From contig NC_046674.1 of assembly GCF_003369915.1 (NCBI RefSeq), positions 21,207,657 to 21,271,656 on the forward strand: a stretch of 64,000 bases of DNA, in the 5' to 3' direction. The DNA is from Drosophila miranda. Lineage: Eukaryota > Arthropoda > Insecta > Diptera > Drosophilidae. The first letter of the stretch is position 1; the number at the start of each line of letters is the position of its first letter. The position numbers were made by a program, and so were the translations under genes. A model generated the notes under the pieces. The model saw only the letters and a list, made by a program, of their open reading frames with translations. It was not told the DNA's origin and searched no databases. Below are positions 30,707-43,899 of this stretch, piece after piece.

Positions 30707-33700
30707 TCACTTTCCGCTTGATGAAAATTTAAAGAGACCGCCGCCCTTTTTCTGACTGCGGTTCTCATTCTGGATAGAGGGGAATGGATAGAGAAATCAG
30801 TTAAATCATTGGATCAGTTTTCAGTTGGTAAGAGGATAAGGTGGTCTTACCAGCAGGCAGTTGCCAAATAGCATTTTGGCCTTGTCCTCAGCTTCCTGCG
30901 GGGTGGCCCGCTCACCGGCCGATAGAATTGGCTGACGTTGATGGATGTGCAGCTTCTGTTTGATGGCCTGCGAGACGATCACGCGTTTGCTGACGGATTT
31001 CATGGCTAGCAAGAGGTCCAGCCAAGTCCAGGTCACATTATGATACTCCAGAGTGGGAATTACCAGAGAATAGTCTGTGATGTCCTCCAGATTCTTCTCC
31101 TTGTTGCCCTTGTAGCTGACACGCACTGGCACCTCGGGTATCTTGATGTAGATGAAGAGTTTGTTCTTCTCGGCGCGCTCCTTCATCTTTTCCACGTCGT
31201 CCTTCTCGATTTTCACATAGAACTCGGAATCCTTGACACTCTTCTTGCTTTTCCCCGAGCGCTTTGTGGACGCAGACGACGACGAAGACTTGGCCTGTAA
31301 ATTCGTTGTGGATGCCGAACTGGTGGAGGCGTTGTCGTCCAGCTCATCGATGACCTCCGTTTCGGATGCATCACGATCTGGGAAGCAGAACTTCAGCATC
31401 GTGCTGTAGAACTTCTTGGTGATGGCTATGGTAATGGGTGCCACGTTGATCTCAAAGTGCTCCTTCACAGAGATGCCCCCGACGGGAGCCTTCTCCCGGC
31501 AGAAGATGCGCAGCACCCGCTTGTGGGTGTCCACGGGCATGTCCTTCTGGATCTCAGTGGCCAGCAGAACATCGCGATAAATCTCACGGGGCAAGAGGTT
31601 CTCCATGCGTATGTTCCCCAGCTCGAGCAGGTGCTCCACCGAATCGTCGCTCTTCGACTTCTTCGTGTAGAGGAATGCACTCAGCACCAGATCGGCTATG
31701 CCAATCTGGCCATCGGTCTCTGTGAGCCGCCATTGTGCGCGCTTGAAGCAGATCTCGTTGGCCCGCACCATGGTCACGGACTCGTCGGCCCTCACATTCG
31801 AGATCTTGCTGAGCTGCGACAGCTGCGTCTCCTTGTAGCACAGCAGCATCATGTCGAGGTCCTCGCTGTACGTGTTGAGCTCCTCCTTGCTCTCGCGGAT
31901 CTGCTGCTGGACTCGGTCAAAGTCAAGTCGAAGCTCCAGGGGGTCGCCCTCCTCTATGCGCTCCTTGCTGATCATGTGTATGTCCTTCTCCAGCGAGCGG
32001 ATCTTCATCAGCAGGCTCCTGATCACAGTCTGCTTTTGCTGGATGGGCCGCTTCTGATCCTCCGTGGAGTGCAGCTGCAGCTGGAAGCGCATCCTGGTCA
32101 GCTTTTCGGCCGCTTGCTTGCGTTGCGGCTCCACGTAGAGAAGAAGATTGTTGACAATGTCCAAGATCATGGCATACTGCAACGAGTTGGTGCAGACATC
32201 CAGGTCGTGATGCATCAGGGTAAATGCGTCCACTGGATCATCCTGCTTCTCCCACGGCGACAACAGCTCCTCCGAAGGGGGCGGCGGAACCTCTGTAATG
32301 CTGTTGGGGTCGATGGCATCGCCATAGCTCACGTAGAAGAACTCGCACTTGCACTTGGACACGATCCGCTGCAGCTGCACGGGCTGGGCCTCGCCGGAAT
32401 TGTCGCTCAGAAAGGCGCCGACCGTTTCCGAGACCACTCCGCCCACACTGCGACCGCTGCCCACCAAATGCGAAATGTCCTCCGGCAGATTGTTGATCAC
32501 GGTCTCGTCCTTGTCCTGAATGTTGTCCACCGTCAGCCACATGATCTCCTTCTCCAGCAGGGAGTTGTTGTCTCCGGCACTGACTGTCGCATAGTACTGC
32601 ATGCACTCCAGCAGGCCCTTCCACGTGGTCTTCGAGATCAGCGAGCGATCTCGCCAGACGGGACGATGCTCTCGCTGCAGTATCTCCGCCTTGGCGGCAC
32701 TGATGATAACATAGCCTGACGTCTCACAGCCCTTGAGCAGCACCTGGGAGTTGACCAGACTGATGGACCAGTTCTCGTGTATCACGTCCTGGGAGGCGCA
32801 CGCCTGCAGTCCCTGCAGCTGCAATTCCCTGGACTGCGTGCTATGATCGTCGCTGTACACGTTGAACTTGTGTTCTGCCTCCGCAATGAGTTGCTGCAGC
32901 ATGGCCGTGGCATGGATCTGCGCTGGTGGTTTCTTCAGCGATGTTTTTGCATTGGCAACTGAAAACCAGATCGATTAGTTGGTTCCAATCTCGAGTCGGA
33001 TTTCTACTCACTTGGCAGGACCTCGGTGCTTGTGTTGGACAGCGTTATAGTGCTGTCGCTTCGCTTGTGCTTCATCACGGCAGAGTTTCCACCCTCCTTC
33101 CGGTAGCTTTTCACCGCTTCGGTGGAGAGATTGTTCTTCAGCTTCTGCGACTTCATGAAGGAATCGAACAGGGCAAAGGCCACGTCGCGATTGCTCTTGG
33201 TCCAAGCCCCCTTCAGGTCGTACACCACCAGCTTGTGGGTGGGCGTCGTAGACTTCGCTTTGACATCATCTTCCGAATTGGTGGCAGTGATGGGCATCAG
33301 GGCCTCGCGTCCATATGACACCTTGGCCACGCTCAGGAAGTAGAAGCGAACTATTTTGAAGGCATCCGCAGCACTGGCCAGGTTCTCCGAGCTGCTGTCC
33401 ATCTTCTCGGTTACAATGCTCTTCAGCCAGATCTCCGCATCGTTCAGCTCGCAGTTCATGTAAACCGTAGACCAGTCCGCACGCGGTCTGTGGATCAGCC
33501 CATCGTCAATGGGATTGAGTGTCAGACAGTATTCAGAGCTGAAGGAGACCCGTCTGCCGTTCAACTGGAAGCCCTTGTGCAGGGCGTGCGACATCCAGTA
33601 GAGTACCTGAAACTTGTGCAGAGACATCTGCAGATTGGCTTTTTTGTAGTGCCTGCTGAGAGGCTTTTTCTTCGGTCTGACATTGTTGAAAACTGGACCG

Positions 33701-36700
33701 CGTCGCGTGGGTCGCGTCACACCCGAAAGTATCAGCTGGAGGCTTTCAAACCAACGCAACGTGCTGCCGTATAGCACCAGACTGGGAATATCGATCTCCA
33801 CATCATCGCCGGGTTTTGGCCTGGTCTCAAACGATATCCAGATGTTGAGATTAAGCGAGCGGAAGGCACGGAACGAGTCATGCACCTGGTTGCTCGAGTA
33901 CTCGGGCAACTTGTCCGGGGCACAGGGCATCACAGCATGATGATCATTCGGATCGGCGAGGCAGACCCAATTCAACTTCACCGTCAGCTTCAGATTGGGG
34001 AAATGAAGCAGACGACAATCGTCATAGCGGGAGGCGGTTCGAACTGTGACCTGCAAAGCAAACAGGGGATTGGCATTATTCTAAAGAAACAAAGAAGTAA
34101 GAACCGTCTGCCACTCACATTCAGTTCTCCCTTGAACATAATCTTTGCATTTGTCAAGAGAATGCCACAATTGTTCCACGTCAGCTCCATTTCCTCTGTG
34201 GTGTTGTAGGGATCTAGCGAGGCATGCAGCAAAATGGTAAATTGCTTGGCAATCAGCGTCAAGCGACCGTGCAGAAGCAGGCGCAGCTTATCCCAGAACG
34301 GCAGAGGCGGAGAGGGGTCCTTCGATGGGGCCGAAATCTTCTCAAAGCTCAGATTACACTGCGCCATAACAGGCTCCCAGCAGGCCCCGAAGGCATAGCT
34401 GCAGCTCTCCAGCTCGCAGTCAAAATCGTGGTAGAACTTCAGCGAGGGCATGCTGCGCTGAATCACATTCGTCCCAAAGGGATCCCCCACCTCAATAAAG
34501 ACATCGCGCTTGGCTCGCTTTGAGCCCATTTGCTCGGCTCCACAGAGATTTCCGTACAAACGCATGCTCTTTACGTAGAACATTGGCTGCGGAAAGTCCC
34601 TGCAAACAGATTGGAATCAGAAAGTATCCATAAGATATATTAATGGAAAGCTTTGATTGAGTCCTATGTCCTACCTCAGCATGAACTTCCACTCTGAGCA
34701 GCTTATGTTGACGCCTCGACACCAGAGCGTGCTAAACTCCAGTCCCTCCTCTGGCCAGGGGCTCTCGTGGTCAATCTCTCGCATGGTCGCCGTCACATTA
34801 TCATAGCCATGTATGGACGTGTCTGCCAGGGCCATAATCTCCACGTCCGTCATAATCCAGGCCAGCAGGCGGGTGCGCACGGGGCCACTCTCCCGGATCT
34901 TCTTCGAGCGCTGGATGTAAATCTCTGAGTTCTTCATCACCAGGTTCGCATAGAGACTATCGATGGTGCCAGCGGGCACGAGGAGCCGTTCAGAGCACAG
35001 CTCGGCAATCTTTTTATCGAACACAGCCTTGCGTGTGAGGCTCTCCAGGTACTCGTCCACCAGCAGCACGTAGTTGTCGCGCAGCTTCACCTCAAACGGA
35101 TCGTCGCTGATCTCCAGCAGGAACTCTTTGATCTTGATCACCAAATCACTCGGCAGCGGCGAGTCCACGGTGAAAGGTTTCTTCTTGTAGTTGTGAACCA
35201 GTTTGAGCCACTTGAAGTGGGATACGCACTCGCTGTTGATTGCATTGTAGAAGTCGTGGTCGTACGGAAATATGGCCTTAAACGAGCCAATGGTCGTGAC
35301 CCAGACCCTGTTTGAAGGCAGCTGAAATTCAGGAAAGTTGAGACGCTCGTGGGTTAAGGCCTCAACGCGCGGCAATGACTGCATGTTTAGTTTCTTCACC
35401 GTAAAGATGTGCTGATCGTCGATCTTGACAAAAACATTCTCCGCATAGATGATGTGTCTCTCCTTGTGGCTGAAGAAGAGACCCTCCACGAAGAACTGCA
35501 CCGAGTGACGCTCCGACAGCTTCAGCTCGCAGATGGTGCTACGCTCTGCGGATAACTCAATCACAAGTCCACCCCGGTGTCCCTTCGGAGTCGGCGGTGT
35601 CTGTGCGGCAGTCGCTGGCAAGGCTAGCTCTGCTCTAAGATCCTTCATATCCCTCACCAAGGTGAGCAAATGCATGTGCAGATTCGAGTTCCACATGGCC
35701 TCCGTGTTGCCGGGTATATAAATGGACAAATTGCCCAGCGTCCCTTCCACTTGTTTATGCTCCAGACGTATCATCTTGCACGTGGCAAACACGTCCGAGA
35801 AGTCGGTGAGGCACAACGAAGAGGCGGTCATGGAACGCATGATGGCCATTTGGAATTCCTCAAGCTTGAGCGTGGTAAAGATCTGCGACCGCGTCAGGTT
35901 GATTTCCGAGAAACTGAGCAGCATGTAGACATTGTGATGGTTCACAAAATAGGCGGTGATATCCTTGACCTTAACAGAGACGCGCAGCGAGGTAGATGAT
36001 GGCTCAGGAAGGGACTGATGCACTCGTATTTGCTGGGACTGCTGCTTGGGAGATCTCTTTGGTTCCATTCCCCTGTACTGCCGTAGGCATTGCACGGACT
36101 TTACCACAAACTCCGCCAATTGCATGCTGTATTCTGTGCGAAAGGTGTGCACGGAAATGTCCAGTTTGGTGGTGTTTGCATAGGAGCAGAGCTTCACGAG
36201 GCTCACGCCCAGAAAGAACGGGGATCCCGGAGAATGGGTCTTCTTTAAGTTGTTCGTGTCGTTGATGGAGTTGCCCAGATTGGACCAGAGCGTCTCCACC
36301 ATCAGCTCCATGCTCCATTGGCGCTGATTCAGGAGCAGATTTAGAAACTTGTTGCCATAGAAAGAGCTGCGCTTCTCCTCGATCTGTTCTAGTAGGAACC
36401 GCGTATGGCTCACGCTCATAGCTATGTGCTCGTCCTCCAGCTTCATTAGCAGCGACACATTGAACAGCTCCGCACAGCCTTTGACCACAATGCGCTGCAT
36501 AATCCACTCGAGAACGCCACTGCTCTCGCCGTCGCGACGCTGCTTCTCTCGCAGGCAGCTCTCCGCTGCCTTGTCCAGGTACAGATGATCGGGCAAGGAC
36601 TTCTGTTTGTGCATTAGCTGCAGGGGATGCAGATGCTGCTGATTGCTGGAGCGCTGGCGGGCCAGAAAATTGTTGTTGACAAAGTCATAGATCTCGCTGT

Positions 36701-38206
36701 GGTTGTAGATGATTTGGAATGTCTTTAGCTTCACATACAAATTGAAGATGTCTTCCTCCAGCTAAAAGACAAACAAATACGGTTTATTTACAGATCTTTA
36801 TACTCTTAAATGCTTGGGGACTTACCACAGAGTCTATGGTGAACTGCTCGACGAACAAAAGCTTTTCATATTTGGTATCAATATCCAAATGCTTGAACAC
36901 CAGCTTGGCCAGCATTGATGGCAGCAAAGTCTTTTCATCCCTCACATTAGAATTAAATTTCCCCGTAATCTGCATTAAATATAAAATATATAGTCTACTA
37001 TTAATGTTAATGGGTTCTCTCAGCTTACGTGAAACAACTGCAGCTTCGCGCTGAAATCATTTTGCGAGTTCTCCTTGACGGCCGAAAATGTGGCCGCCTT
37101 GATGCTGAAATTAAAGTTCTTTGGTATAATCGGTGCCAGTTTCTCGTAGTTGTCATTGTCATAGGCAGCGTTTTTGGTCGGCTTGAAGGCGTCCTGCAGG
37201 CGCTTGGACGGCTGGCCGGGAGTTGTTCTTTCCTTGGCCTCACTGAGGAAGTCATACAATCCTCCGTGTATCACAGATTTCGCGTTGTTGATAACCAGAC
37301 TCAGAGTCTGTCGAGGATATGTTATATTCCAAGGATTTACAACAGCCAATGGTCTACGGGTTACTTACATCCATTGATAGAGGTCCCTGAGCAAAGAGAG
37401 ACGCATCTAAGGTCACGTCAAAGCTCACCTCGCCCAGACACGGCCGAATCTTGTTGAGATTCTCCAGCGACTGGCGACGGGAACTGCAGTGCCTTAGCAT
37501 TTTGGCCTGGGCCTCACTCAGGGCAACATTGACCAGCAGAACTCGGGCGTTCTGCACAATGCTTCCGTCTAGATGTAGCTCCTTGGCTGTGGCATGAATG
37601 AACCAACCCGGATCGAAATCATTGTTCATCAGCACCACCGAAATGTTGTTTATGTGCACGGCCATAAACTGAGCAAAGGTTATGATACTCGCTGGAACCT
37701 TGGACTCTCGAAAATCAGGCACGCCCTTGGCCTCTTTGACCCTGTTTGGCTTGAGGGTCTCAAAGAAATCATCGCAGTCCTCATTGTGTCGTCTCGGTAT
37801 GTCCTTGTTGATGCGTATGTCCCGGATATAGATGGAGAGTAGCTTGGTTACCTCGGTTGTGAAGAAACTGCTGCGCAGGCACACTTCCTCGATTTGCTAG
37901 GAGAAATCAGAAATATATCAGAAATATTGCTACATGGATATGGATCATCGATGGCAAGACTTACCACACCGAATCCACTTTTCTGGATGTTAACATTCTT
38001 GAGCGACAAGTAGGGCAACGAAATCCGACCAATGCGTACTCTGACCCGAAAGCGCTTCACCAAGAACCAGCTTATGCCCGCTGGCAAAATCCTAATCAAA
38101 AGAAAAGTGAGTAATAAATGGGTCAATGGTCAGCGGCGCAACCCTGCACTTACCAATAGAGCAGGATAAAAAGTGTAAGGCAGAATATTAGAAGATGAAG
38201 CATCAT
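30707..38206 (-). CDS. hob: Hobbit, bridge-like lipid transfer protein (KIAA0100/BLTP2)
   Basis: Ten exons on the minus strand: 38154-38206, 37965-38091, 37369-37896, 37029-37307, 36826-36969, 34675-36761, 34119-34599, 33012-34050, 30851-32958 and 30707-30769. The frame is continuous for about 2,302 residues. The N-terminus MMLHLLIFCLTLFILLYW is the membrane anchor, followed by the first repeating beta-groove segment (RVRIGRISLPYLSLKNV). Large FMP27/BLTP-type regions follow. The last small exon ends KKGGGLFKFSSSGK. Members form a long hydrophobic groove that moves lipids at ER-plasma membrane contacts; fly hobbit is needed for regulated secretion. The length agrees with the family. A remnant of the TIR element lies upstream of its start. 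Confidence 0.95.
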
Positions 38207-38324
38207 GCTTATGGTTCAACAACCAGCCAGAAATTTTAATTAGAGTGGCTGTCCAGCTATGTTTATTTCCTGAAATTTATTAGTCTAACATGATGCGGGA
38301 ATCTATTAATATCAGCTGTAAACA

Positions 38325-38697
38325 GATCAAATATACGGTCTGACCCTCAGAAATATACCGAAACATACCGTCTCACAGTCAAAATATACCGTAAATACAT
38401 CGACGAAAAAAACGAACCGTTTAAGAAGGTGAACACTTGATTCGTTCAAATAATTAATTTTGCTCAAGATTTATCATCTTCGCTTAGAGAATTTTAATAC
38501 CATCTGATCTACAAGAGGTTAAGCGTTCTCTGTGCATGGTTTAATATTACTAGCTAGCTGTATTAATATTATGATGGAATATGAGTACACAAAATTCGTC
38601 AGTATATTTACGGTATATTTTGAAACTGTGACGTATATTTCGCTATATTTATGAGGGTCAGACCGTATATTTTATCGATAGGGCCACGGTCACACTG
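38325..38697 (+). mobile_element. Related TIR element, left end truncated, inverted Motif 6 arms
   Basis: The right end, read inward, is CAGTGTGACCG, then DRE (TATCGATA, 38673-38680), GGTCTGACCCTC and repeated TATACCG-type units, matching 6330-6430 position by position. The left end (38330-38400) repeats the same inner block in inverted orientation (GGTCTGACCCTCAGAAATATACCG) but lacks the terminal CAGTGTGACC. The interior, about 190 nt, differs from the 6330 element. No flanking duplication is visible. Confidence 0.7.
38600..38697 (+). promoter_or_regulatory. MED4: MED4 promoter: Motif 6 repeats, DRE, Motif 1
   Basis: In gene orientation: GGTATATTTT, CGTATATTT, CGTATATTTT, DRE TATCGATA (38673-38680), GGTCACACTG (38689-38697), then the ATG 61 bp later. 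This is the standard order of a Drosophila TATA-less housekeeping promoter, located wholly within the end of the TIR element. Confidence 0.75.
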
Positions 38698-38757
38698 CCC
38701 CCAGCCTGTGGAAAATAAACAAATTGCAAAAATACGTAAATAGCGGGTCCCCTAAAT

Positions 38758-39603
38758 ATGTCGTTTCACTTAAGTACTAAGGAGCGTCTGCTTTTGCTTA
38801 TCGACGACATTGAAATGATCGCAAAGGAACTGATCGAGCAGGCGCATCAAAAGATATCCAGCACGGAGCTTGGCGACTTGCTCGACTTGTTGGTGGCCAA
38901 AGATGAGGAGTTTCGCAAAATGCTGGAGCTGGCCGAGGAGCAGGCTAAAGTAGAGGATGCCATGGACAAGCTGCGTGCAAAGGTCGAGGTGCACGTAAGT
39001 TGAATTAATATTTGAAGATTGATTAGAGTGCCTGACTTGGCCCTGCATTCCTCTGTTCCACTCCAACAGGACCGGGAAATACAGAAGCTGCAGAAGTCGC
39101 TTAAGGATGCGGAACTTATACTCTCCACCGCTATTTTCCAAGCGCGTCAGAAACTGGCCAGCATTAACCAGGCCAACAAGCGACCAGTCTCCTCAGAGGA
39201 GCTCATAAAATACGCCCACCGCATCAGCTCGGCAAATGCTGTGAGCGCTCCCCTTACATGGTGCATCGGAGACTTACGTCGCCCGTATCCTACGGATATT
39301 GAGATGCGGAATGGCTTGCTGGGCAAATCGGATCAAAACCTTAATGGCGGTCAGGTGCCACACCAGAACAGCGGCCTTACACCAGATGTTCAGCGCGGAT
39401 TATCTGGCCCTGGGGGAGCTGGCAGCGGAGGAGCTGGTGAAGTGCCGAGCGCCTTCCAAAACCAATTCAACTGGAATCTATCGGAATTGCATATGACAAT
39501 TGGTGCTTCTGGCAATTCCGTAGCGCTGGAGACACGTGCTCAAGATGATGTGGAAGTAATGTCAACAGACAGTTCCAGCTCAAGCTCGAGTGACTCACAG
39601 TAG
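38758..39603 (+). CDS. MED4: Mediator complex subunit 4
   Basis: Exons 38758-38994 and 39070-39603, phase 0, encode 256 residues, close to the fly protein. The first half is a coiled coil (STKERLLLLIDDIEMIAKEL; LLDLLVAKDEEFRKML). It is followed by the MED4 signature SSEELIKYAHRISSANAVSAPL and the WCIGDLRRPYPTDIEMRNG stretch. The C-terminus is Gly- and Ser-rich, ending in a run of Ser/Asp. MED4 belongs to the Middle module of Mediator, which links activators to RNA polymerase II. AATAAA lies at 39678-39683. Confidence 0.96.
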
Positions 39604-39683
39604 TTTGGAGAGACGTCAGAGGTTAATTTATCTTTATTTTGTACTGTACTTATAGCCTAAATAGTAAGTAGGTATTCAATAAA

Positions 39684-40404
39684 ACAAAATTTTGTAAGAT
39701 CACGGTTCTAGCAAAATATTCATTCAAAAGTCGGTGGGCGATAACGATAAGCGGAACGATACCAAGTACTATGCTCAAAAAAAAACCAACAAACCCATTT
39801 CACGAACAAGCAAAATCACGAATCACGAGCAGTTCACGCGTTTTACGTTTTTTTGCGCTTTTTGTACTTTTACCTTTTTACTTGGCGTTTTTTTTGCTTT
39901 TAAAATGGAGTGCAGCGCGATGCAGCGTGTTTTACCTAACTAAAATGTGGCGAAGATGTAGTTTAAAGTTGGTGCATATAGCTTATTTAACTCGTGCGTG
40001 TGTATACCCAACGCAAAGGCTTTGAAAAGATTGTCGAAAATTGTTCCCAGTCAGGAGTGTGCTGTGTGTGTGCCCCAAGTCCCGAGTACATTTGAAAGAA
40101 GCGAAGAAGCAGCAGAGGCGACTCGAAACTCAAACCAATTGCAATATATTAAAGTGGTCAGGGAGGGAGCAGGAACCTCATCACCACCGCCGCGGCACCC
40201 CGCATTCACGTTACACACACAACACATTTTCTTTTCCCTTATATTGTTGGAAAATTTGCAAAGCGTGTGCAAGTGGCGACATGACAATTTGTTGGATTTA
40301 TACACTGCATGTCTGAATTATTATTGTAAAATTGAAGCCGCAGAACAAAGCGGAATCCTAGAATTGACACGATCCAAATAAGTTTTCCCAAAACAAAACT
40401 AAAC
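39684..40404 (+). other. Cdc27: Cdc27 promoter and 5' UTR
   Basis: The 0.7-kb region between the MED4 poly(A) signal and the Cdc27 start holds T-rich and A-rich tracts. No TATA box is clear near the start. Small frames inside it are not supported by other evidence. Confidence 0.45.
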
Positions 40405-43404
40405 ATGATGATTCAGGAGCCTGTTCAGGTAAATCAATAGCAAAAAATCATATGCAGAAAAGAAAAGCAGAAAACATTGATTTAAACTCTCTCTCTCTCT
40501 ACCTGCCTTTCCCCTTTCCGCCAATCATGCAGGCAGCCATATGGCATTGCATGAACTACTACGACCACAAAGATGCTGTTTTTTTGGCGGAGCGCCTGTG
40601 CTCTGAAGGTATGTACTGCTGGCTGGCTGGCGGCCTTGGCGTGTGTGTCAAGGCCCTTCGCGTGGCTGTGTGTCTAATTCTATATTCGCTCTATTTTGCT
40701 TGCAGTGGAATGCGACGAGACGATATTTCTACTGGCCACCAGCTACTTTCGCTCCAATCTCGTGCACCAGGCCTATTGGCTGCTCAAAGAGAAGGCGCGC
40801 CGCTCGGCCCAGTGCCGCTTCCTACAGGCCAAGTGCGCCTACGAGTTGAAGAAGTTTGCCGAGGCCGAGAGCGCCCTGATAAACACTGGATTTGCGGACG
40901 CGAAAAACTTTGACGAGCTGCAGCGTGACTTTGGAGAATTGGCTTGCTTTGCCTACCAGCTGATAGCACAAATCTGCATAAAGACCGAGCGCAACAAGCT
41001 GGCCGCAACTGCTCTGAGGCGGGCTCTGAAGCTGAACCCCTTCATGTGGCATGCCTTCGCGGATCTGTGCCTGCTGGGCCAGGACATGGACACTGCGTCA
41101 ATATTCCAAATCCAAAGCACGGATGTGTTCAACACCTGCCAAGGCAGCAGCGCCAATGCTACTTCCATGGTGCTATTCGGCAACGAGCAGCAACAGCACC
41201 AGCAGCAGCAGGTGCAGCAAACGGCTCTCGAGAATCTACTCACGAACATAAGCAATAGCTCCAATTACGTTTGGACCACACCGGTGGATCATCACCAATC
41301 ACAGCAGCAGCAACCACAGAATCAGAACCAGCATCAGCTTGGGATAAACAACAACAGCAGCAACCTGATGACGCCCATCAACAATAACAACATCAACAAC
41401 AATCTCAACAGCTCCATGAGCATGCTTCGAGGCGGAGGAGTCGCCCAGAACTCCAGCATGCTGGCGATGCTGGAGGATACGCCCATGGGCTGTCCCCAAG
41501 AGACGGGTCAGCCGCAGCCGCAGCAGCAGCAAAGTCAATTGTACGACGTCAGCAGTGGCACTCCGTTCCGTAAACAATTCAAATACCTATCCACCATCTC
41601 GCCCACCACTCCCAGCTTCGGGGTTTGGCCCTTGACTAGTCCCTGTTCTGGGAGCGATGGCTCATTCGTCGGTGGCGGTAGCGTTGTCAGCGGCAACGGA
41701 ACCCACACTCCAGTCATGAATATCACGTACTCCCCCATGACCCAAATGCTCGTCGAGGTCAACCAGGAGCCCAAGATGATGGGCAAAAAGCTAAAGACAC
41801 ATGTGGGGGGACTGATAAGCCGCAAGGACACGAGCAGCAACAGCAACAAGCCCGCCGTTTTCACCCAAGCCGGCAATATAACGCCGCGAACACCCAACAA
41901 TAATGTGGGCAACGGTAATAATCTTAATGTGCCGCCCAATCCCAACGCCGCTGTGCGCCGCAGCTCGCGCCTGTTCAGCAATTCCGCCTACTCTGTAAAA
42001 GAGAACAACAAGTCGCCCAACATAGCCAACAATAAGTTTGTGCAGCCACGCTCGCCGCCCAGGAAGACCAAGTCCCGCATGACGAAGATCTGCCTAAACA
42101 ACGAGCTGATTGAGGAGAAGACCAGCCACTTGTCGGACAAGCTGAGCGACAAGCAGGCGCGCAAGGAGAAGGTCGAGACGATTACGTCGGCAGCCAACAA
42201 CAACAATAACCGCAGTGCCGCCGAAGAGGCCAAGGTGCTGCTCAACAACAACCTAAACAATGCCCAGACCATGGCCCATCAGCTGCTAAGTCTGAAGAAG
42301 CAGTCGGCCGACGGTCTCATGTCGCTGCTCCGCGACTTGGCCGAGGCCTATAAGCTGCTCTCGATGTTTCAGTGCAAGTCGGCCATCAAGCAGCTAGAGA
42401 CAACGATACCAAAGCATCATTTGAATTCCAGTTGGGTGCAGTCCCTGATTGGCCTGTGCAGATACGAGATGAGGGACTACGAAGCGGCGGTGGTGCTCTT
42501 CGAGGGCATACACAAGGCGGAGCCGTGTCGCCTAGACTACATGGAGATATACTCAACATCCCTATGGCATTTACAAAAGGAGGTAGAGCTGTCCTCGCTG
42601 GCCCAGGACCTCATCAGTCAGAACAAGAGCAGTCCAGTGACCTGGTGTGTGTCCGGCAACTGTTTCTCCCTGCATAAGGAGCACGAGACGGCCATCAAAT
42701 TCTTCAAGCGAGCCGTCCAGGTGGATCCCGACTTCGTCTACAGCTACACCCTGCTGGGCCACGAGCTGGTGCTCACCGAGGAGTTTGACAAGGCCATGGA
42801 CTACTTCCGAGCGGCCGTCGTGCGCGATCCCAGACACTACAATGCCTGGTTTGGTATTGGCACCATCTACTCCAAGCAGGAGAAGTACGAACTGGCCGAG
42901 ATCCACTACATGAAGGCCTTGAAAATCAATCCGCAGAACTCTGTGATCCTGGTGCACATCGGGACGATTCAGTTCTACATGAAGAAGAAGGACCTGTCGC
43001 TGCAGACCCTCAACACGGCTGCCACACTGGATCCAAAGAATCCGCTGGCGCGATTCCATCGGGGCTCGATATACCACTCGCTGGGCAAGTACCAGGAGGC
43101 CCTGCGCGAGCTGGAGGAGCTCAAGGAGATTGTGCCAAAGGAATCTGTGGTCTTCTATCTCATTGGCAAAATACACAAGACTCTCGGCAACATGGATCTG
43201 GCACTGATGCACTTCAGCTGGGCCACCGATCTCGATCCCAAGGGGGCCAACAATCAAATCAAAGATGCCTTCGACTCCATGGCCCACCCCAGCTGCTGTG
43301 CGGCCAACACGACTGCCCTCGATGTCGATCTCGAGCCCAATTCCGAGCGATCCGATGACTCGACGCAGGCTCAGCAGGATGTTAGCTACGACAGTGACTA
43401 CTAA
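40405..43404 (+). CDS. Cdc27: Cdc27/APC3, TPR subunit of the anaphase-promoting complex
   Basis: Exons 40405-40428 (MMIQEPVQ), 40533-40608 and 40706-43404 give about 932 residues. N-terminal TPRs (CDETIFLLATSYFRSNLVHQ, ALRRALKLNPFMWHAF) are followed by a long Gln/Asn/Ser-rich linker carrying the conserved RRSSRLF and KSRM segments. A C-terminal superhelix of TPRs follows (AIKFFKRAVQVDPDF, AMDYFRAAVVRDPRHYNAWFG, ALKINPQNSVILVHIG). Cdc27 binds the IR tails of the co-activators Cdc20 and Cdh1, so it sets substrate recruitment for mitotic ubiquitination. The linker has CAG/AAC trinucleotide runs likely to vary in length. Confidence 0.97.
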
Positions 43405-43899
43405 ATGCAGCATCCTGCGATGCTGCGATGCTGATGATGATGCGGTTGTATATACATTTACGTTGAAACAAAAAAAAACAAAACAAAGTAAAGCCACGAT
43501 TGCTGCTGTCGATTGTCGTAGAAGTAGAATGGGAAGGCAAAGCAAACCAATTATTGAAGTATAATAAAGTCTAGATAACGTTTAGAATTAGTAATTTAAA
43601 ATATATACAACAAACAAAACAAAACAAACGTAAAAGGTTTAAACAAAATTCTGCACTCTGAAAGTCTAAGGCAAAAATAACGTAAAGAAAAGGAAACAAA
43701 AAGGAAAACAGAAAAACTATACATATTAAATACCAATTAAAAGAATACAGAAATTGCTACATAAGCTTCCCGATACTTCTTTGTGGCCCAAGGGCGCTCT
43801 CTACGTTGCTGACTTGGACCTGTCCTGTCCTGTCCCCACTCCTGTGCCTCCCACAAAAGCAGAGAATATACTGAATTATCGAAAAACACCTGCAAATAA
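43405..43899. other. Cdc27 3' UTR and convergent spacer
   Basis: It begins with a GATGCTGCGATGCTGATGATG run directly after the Cdc27 stop, then an A-rich UTR with several AATAAA-like signals (for example near 43562). The unknown gene on the minus strand ends at 43900. Confidence 0.5.

Noticed and set aside
31457-32719. A 420-codon plus-strand frame
   Set aside because: It is a shadow of hobbit exon 9, which is supported by length, splice frame and family.
42571-43545. A 324-codon minus-strand frame over Cdc27
   Set aside because: It is complementary to TPR coding sequence with strong codon bias; no independent support.
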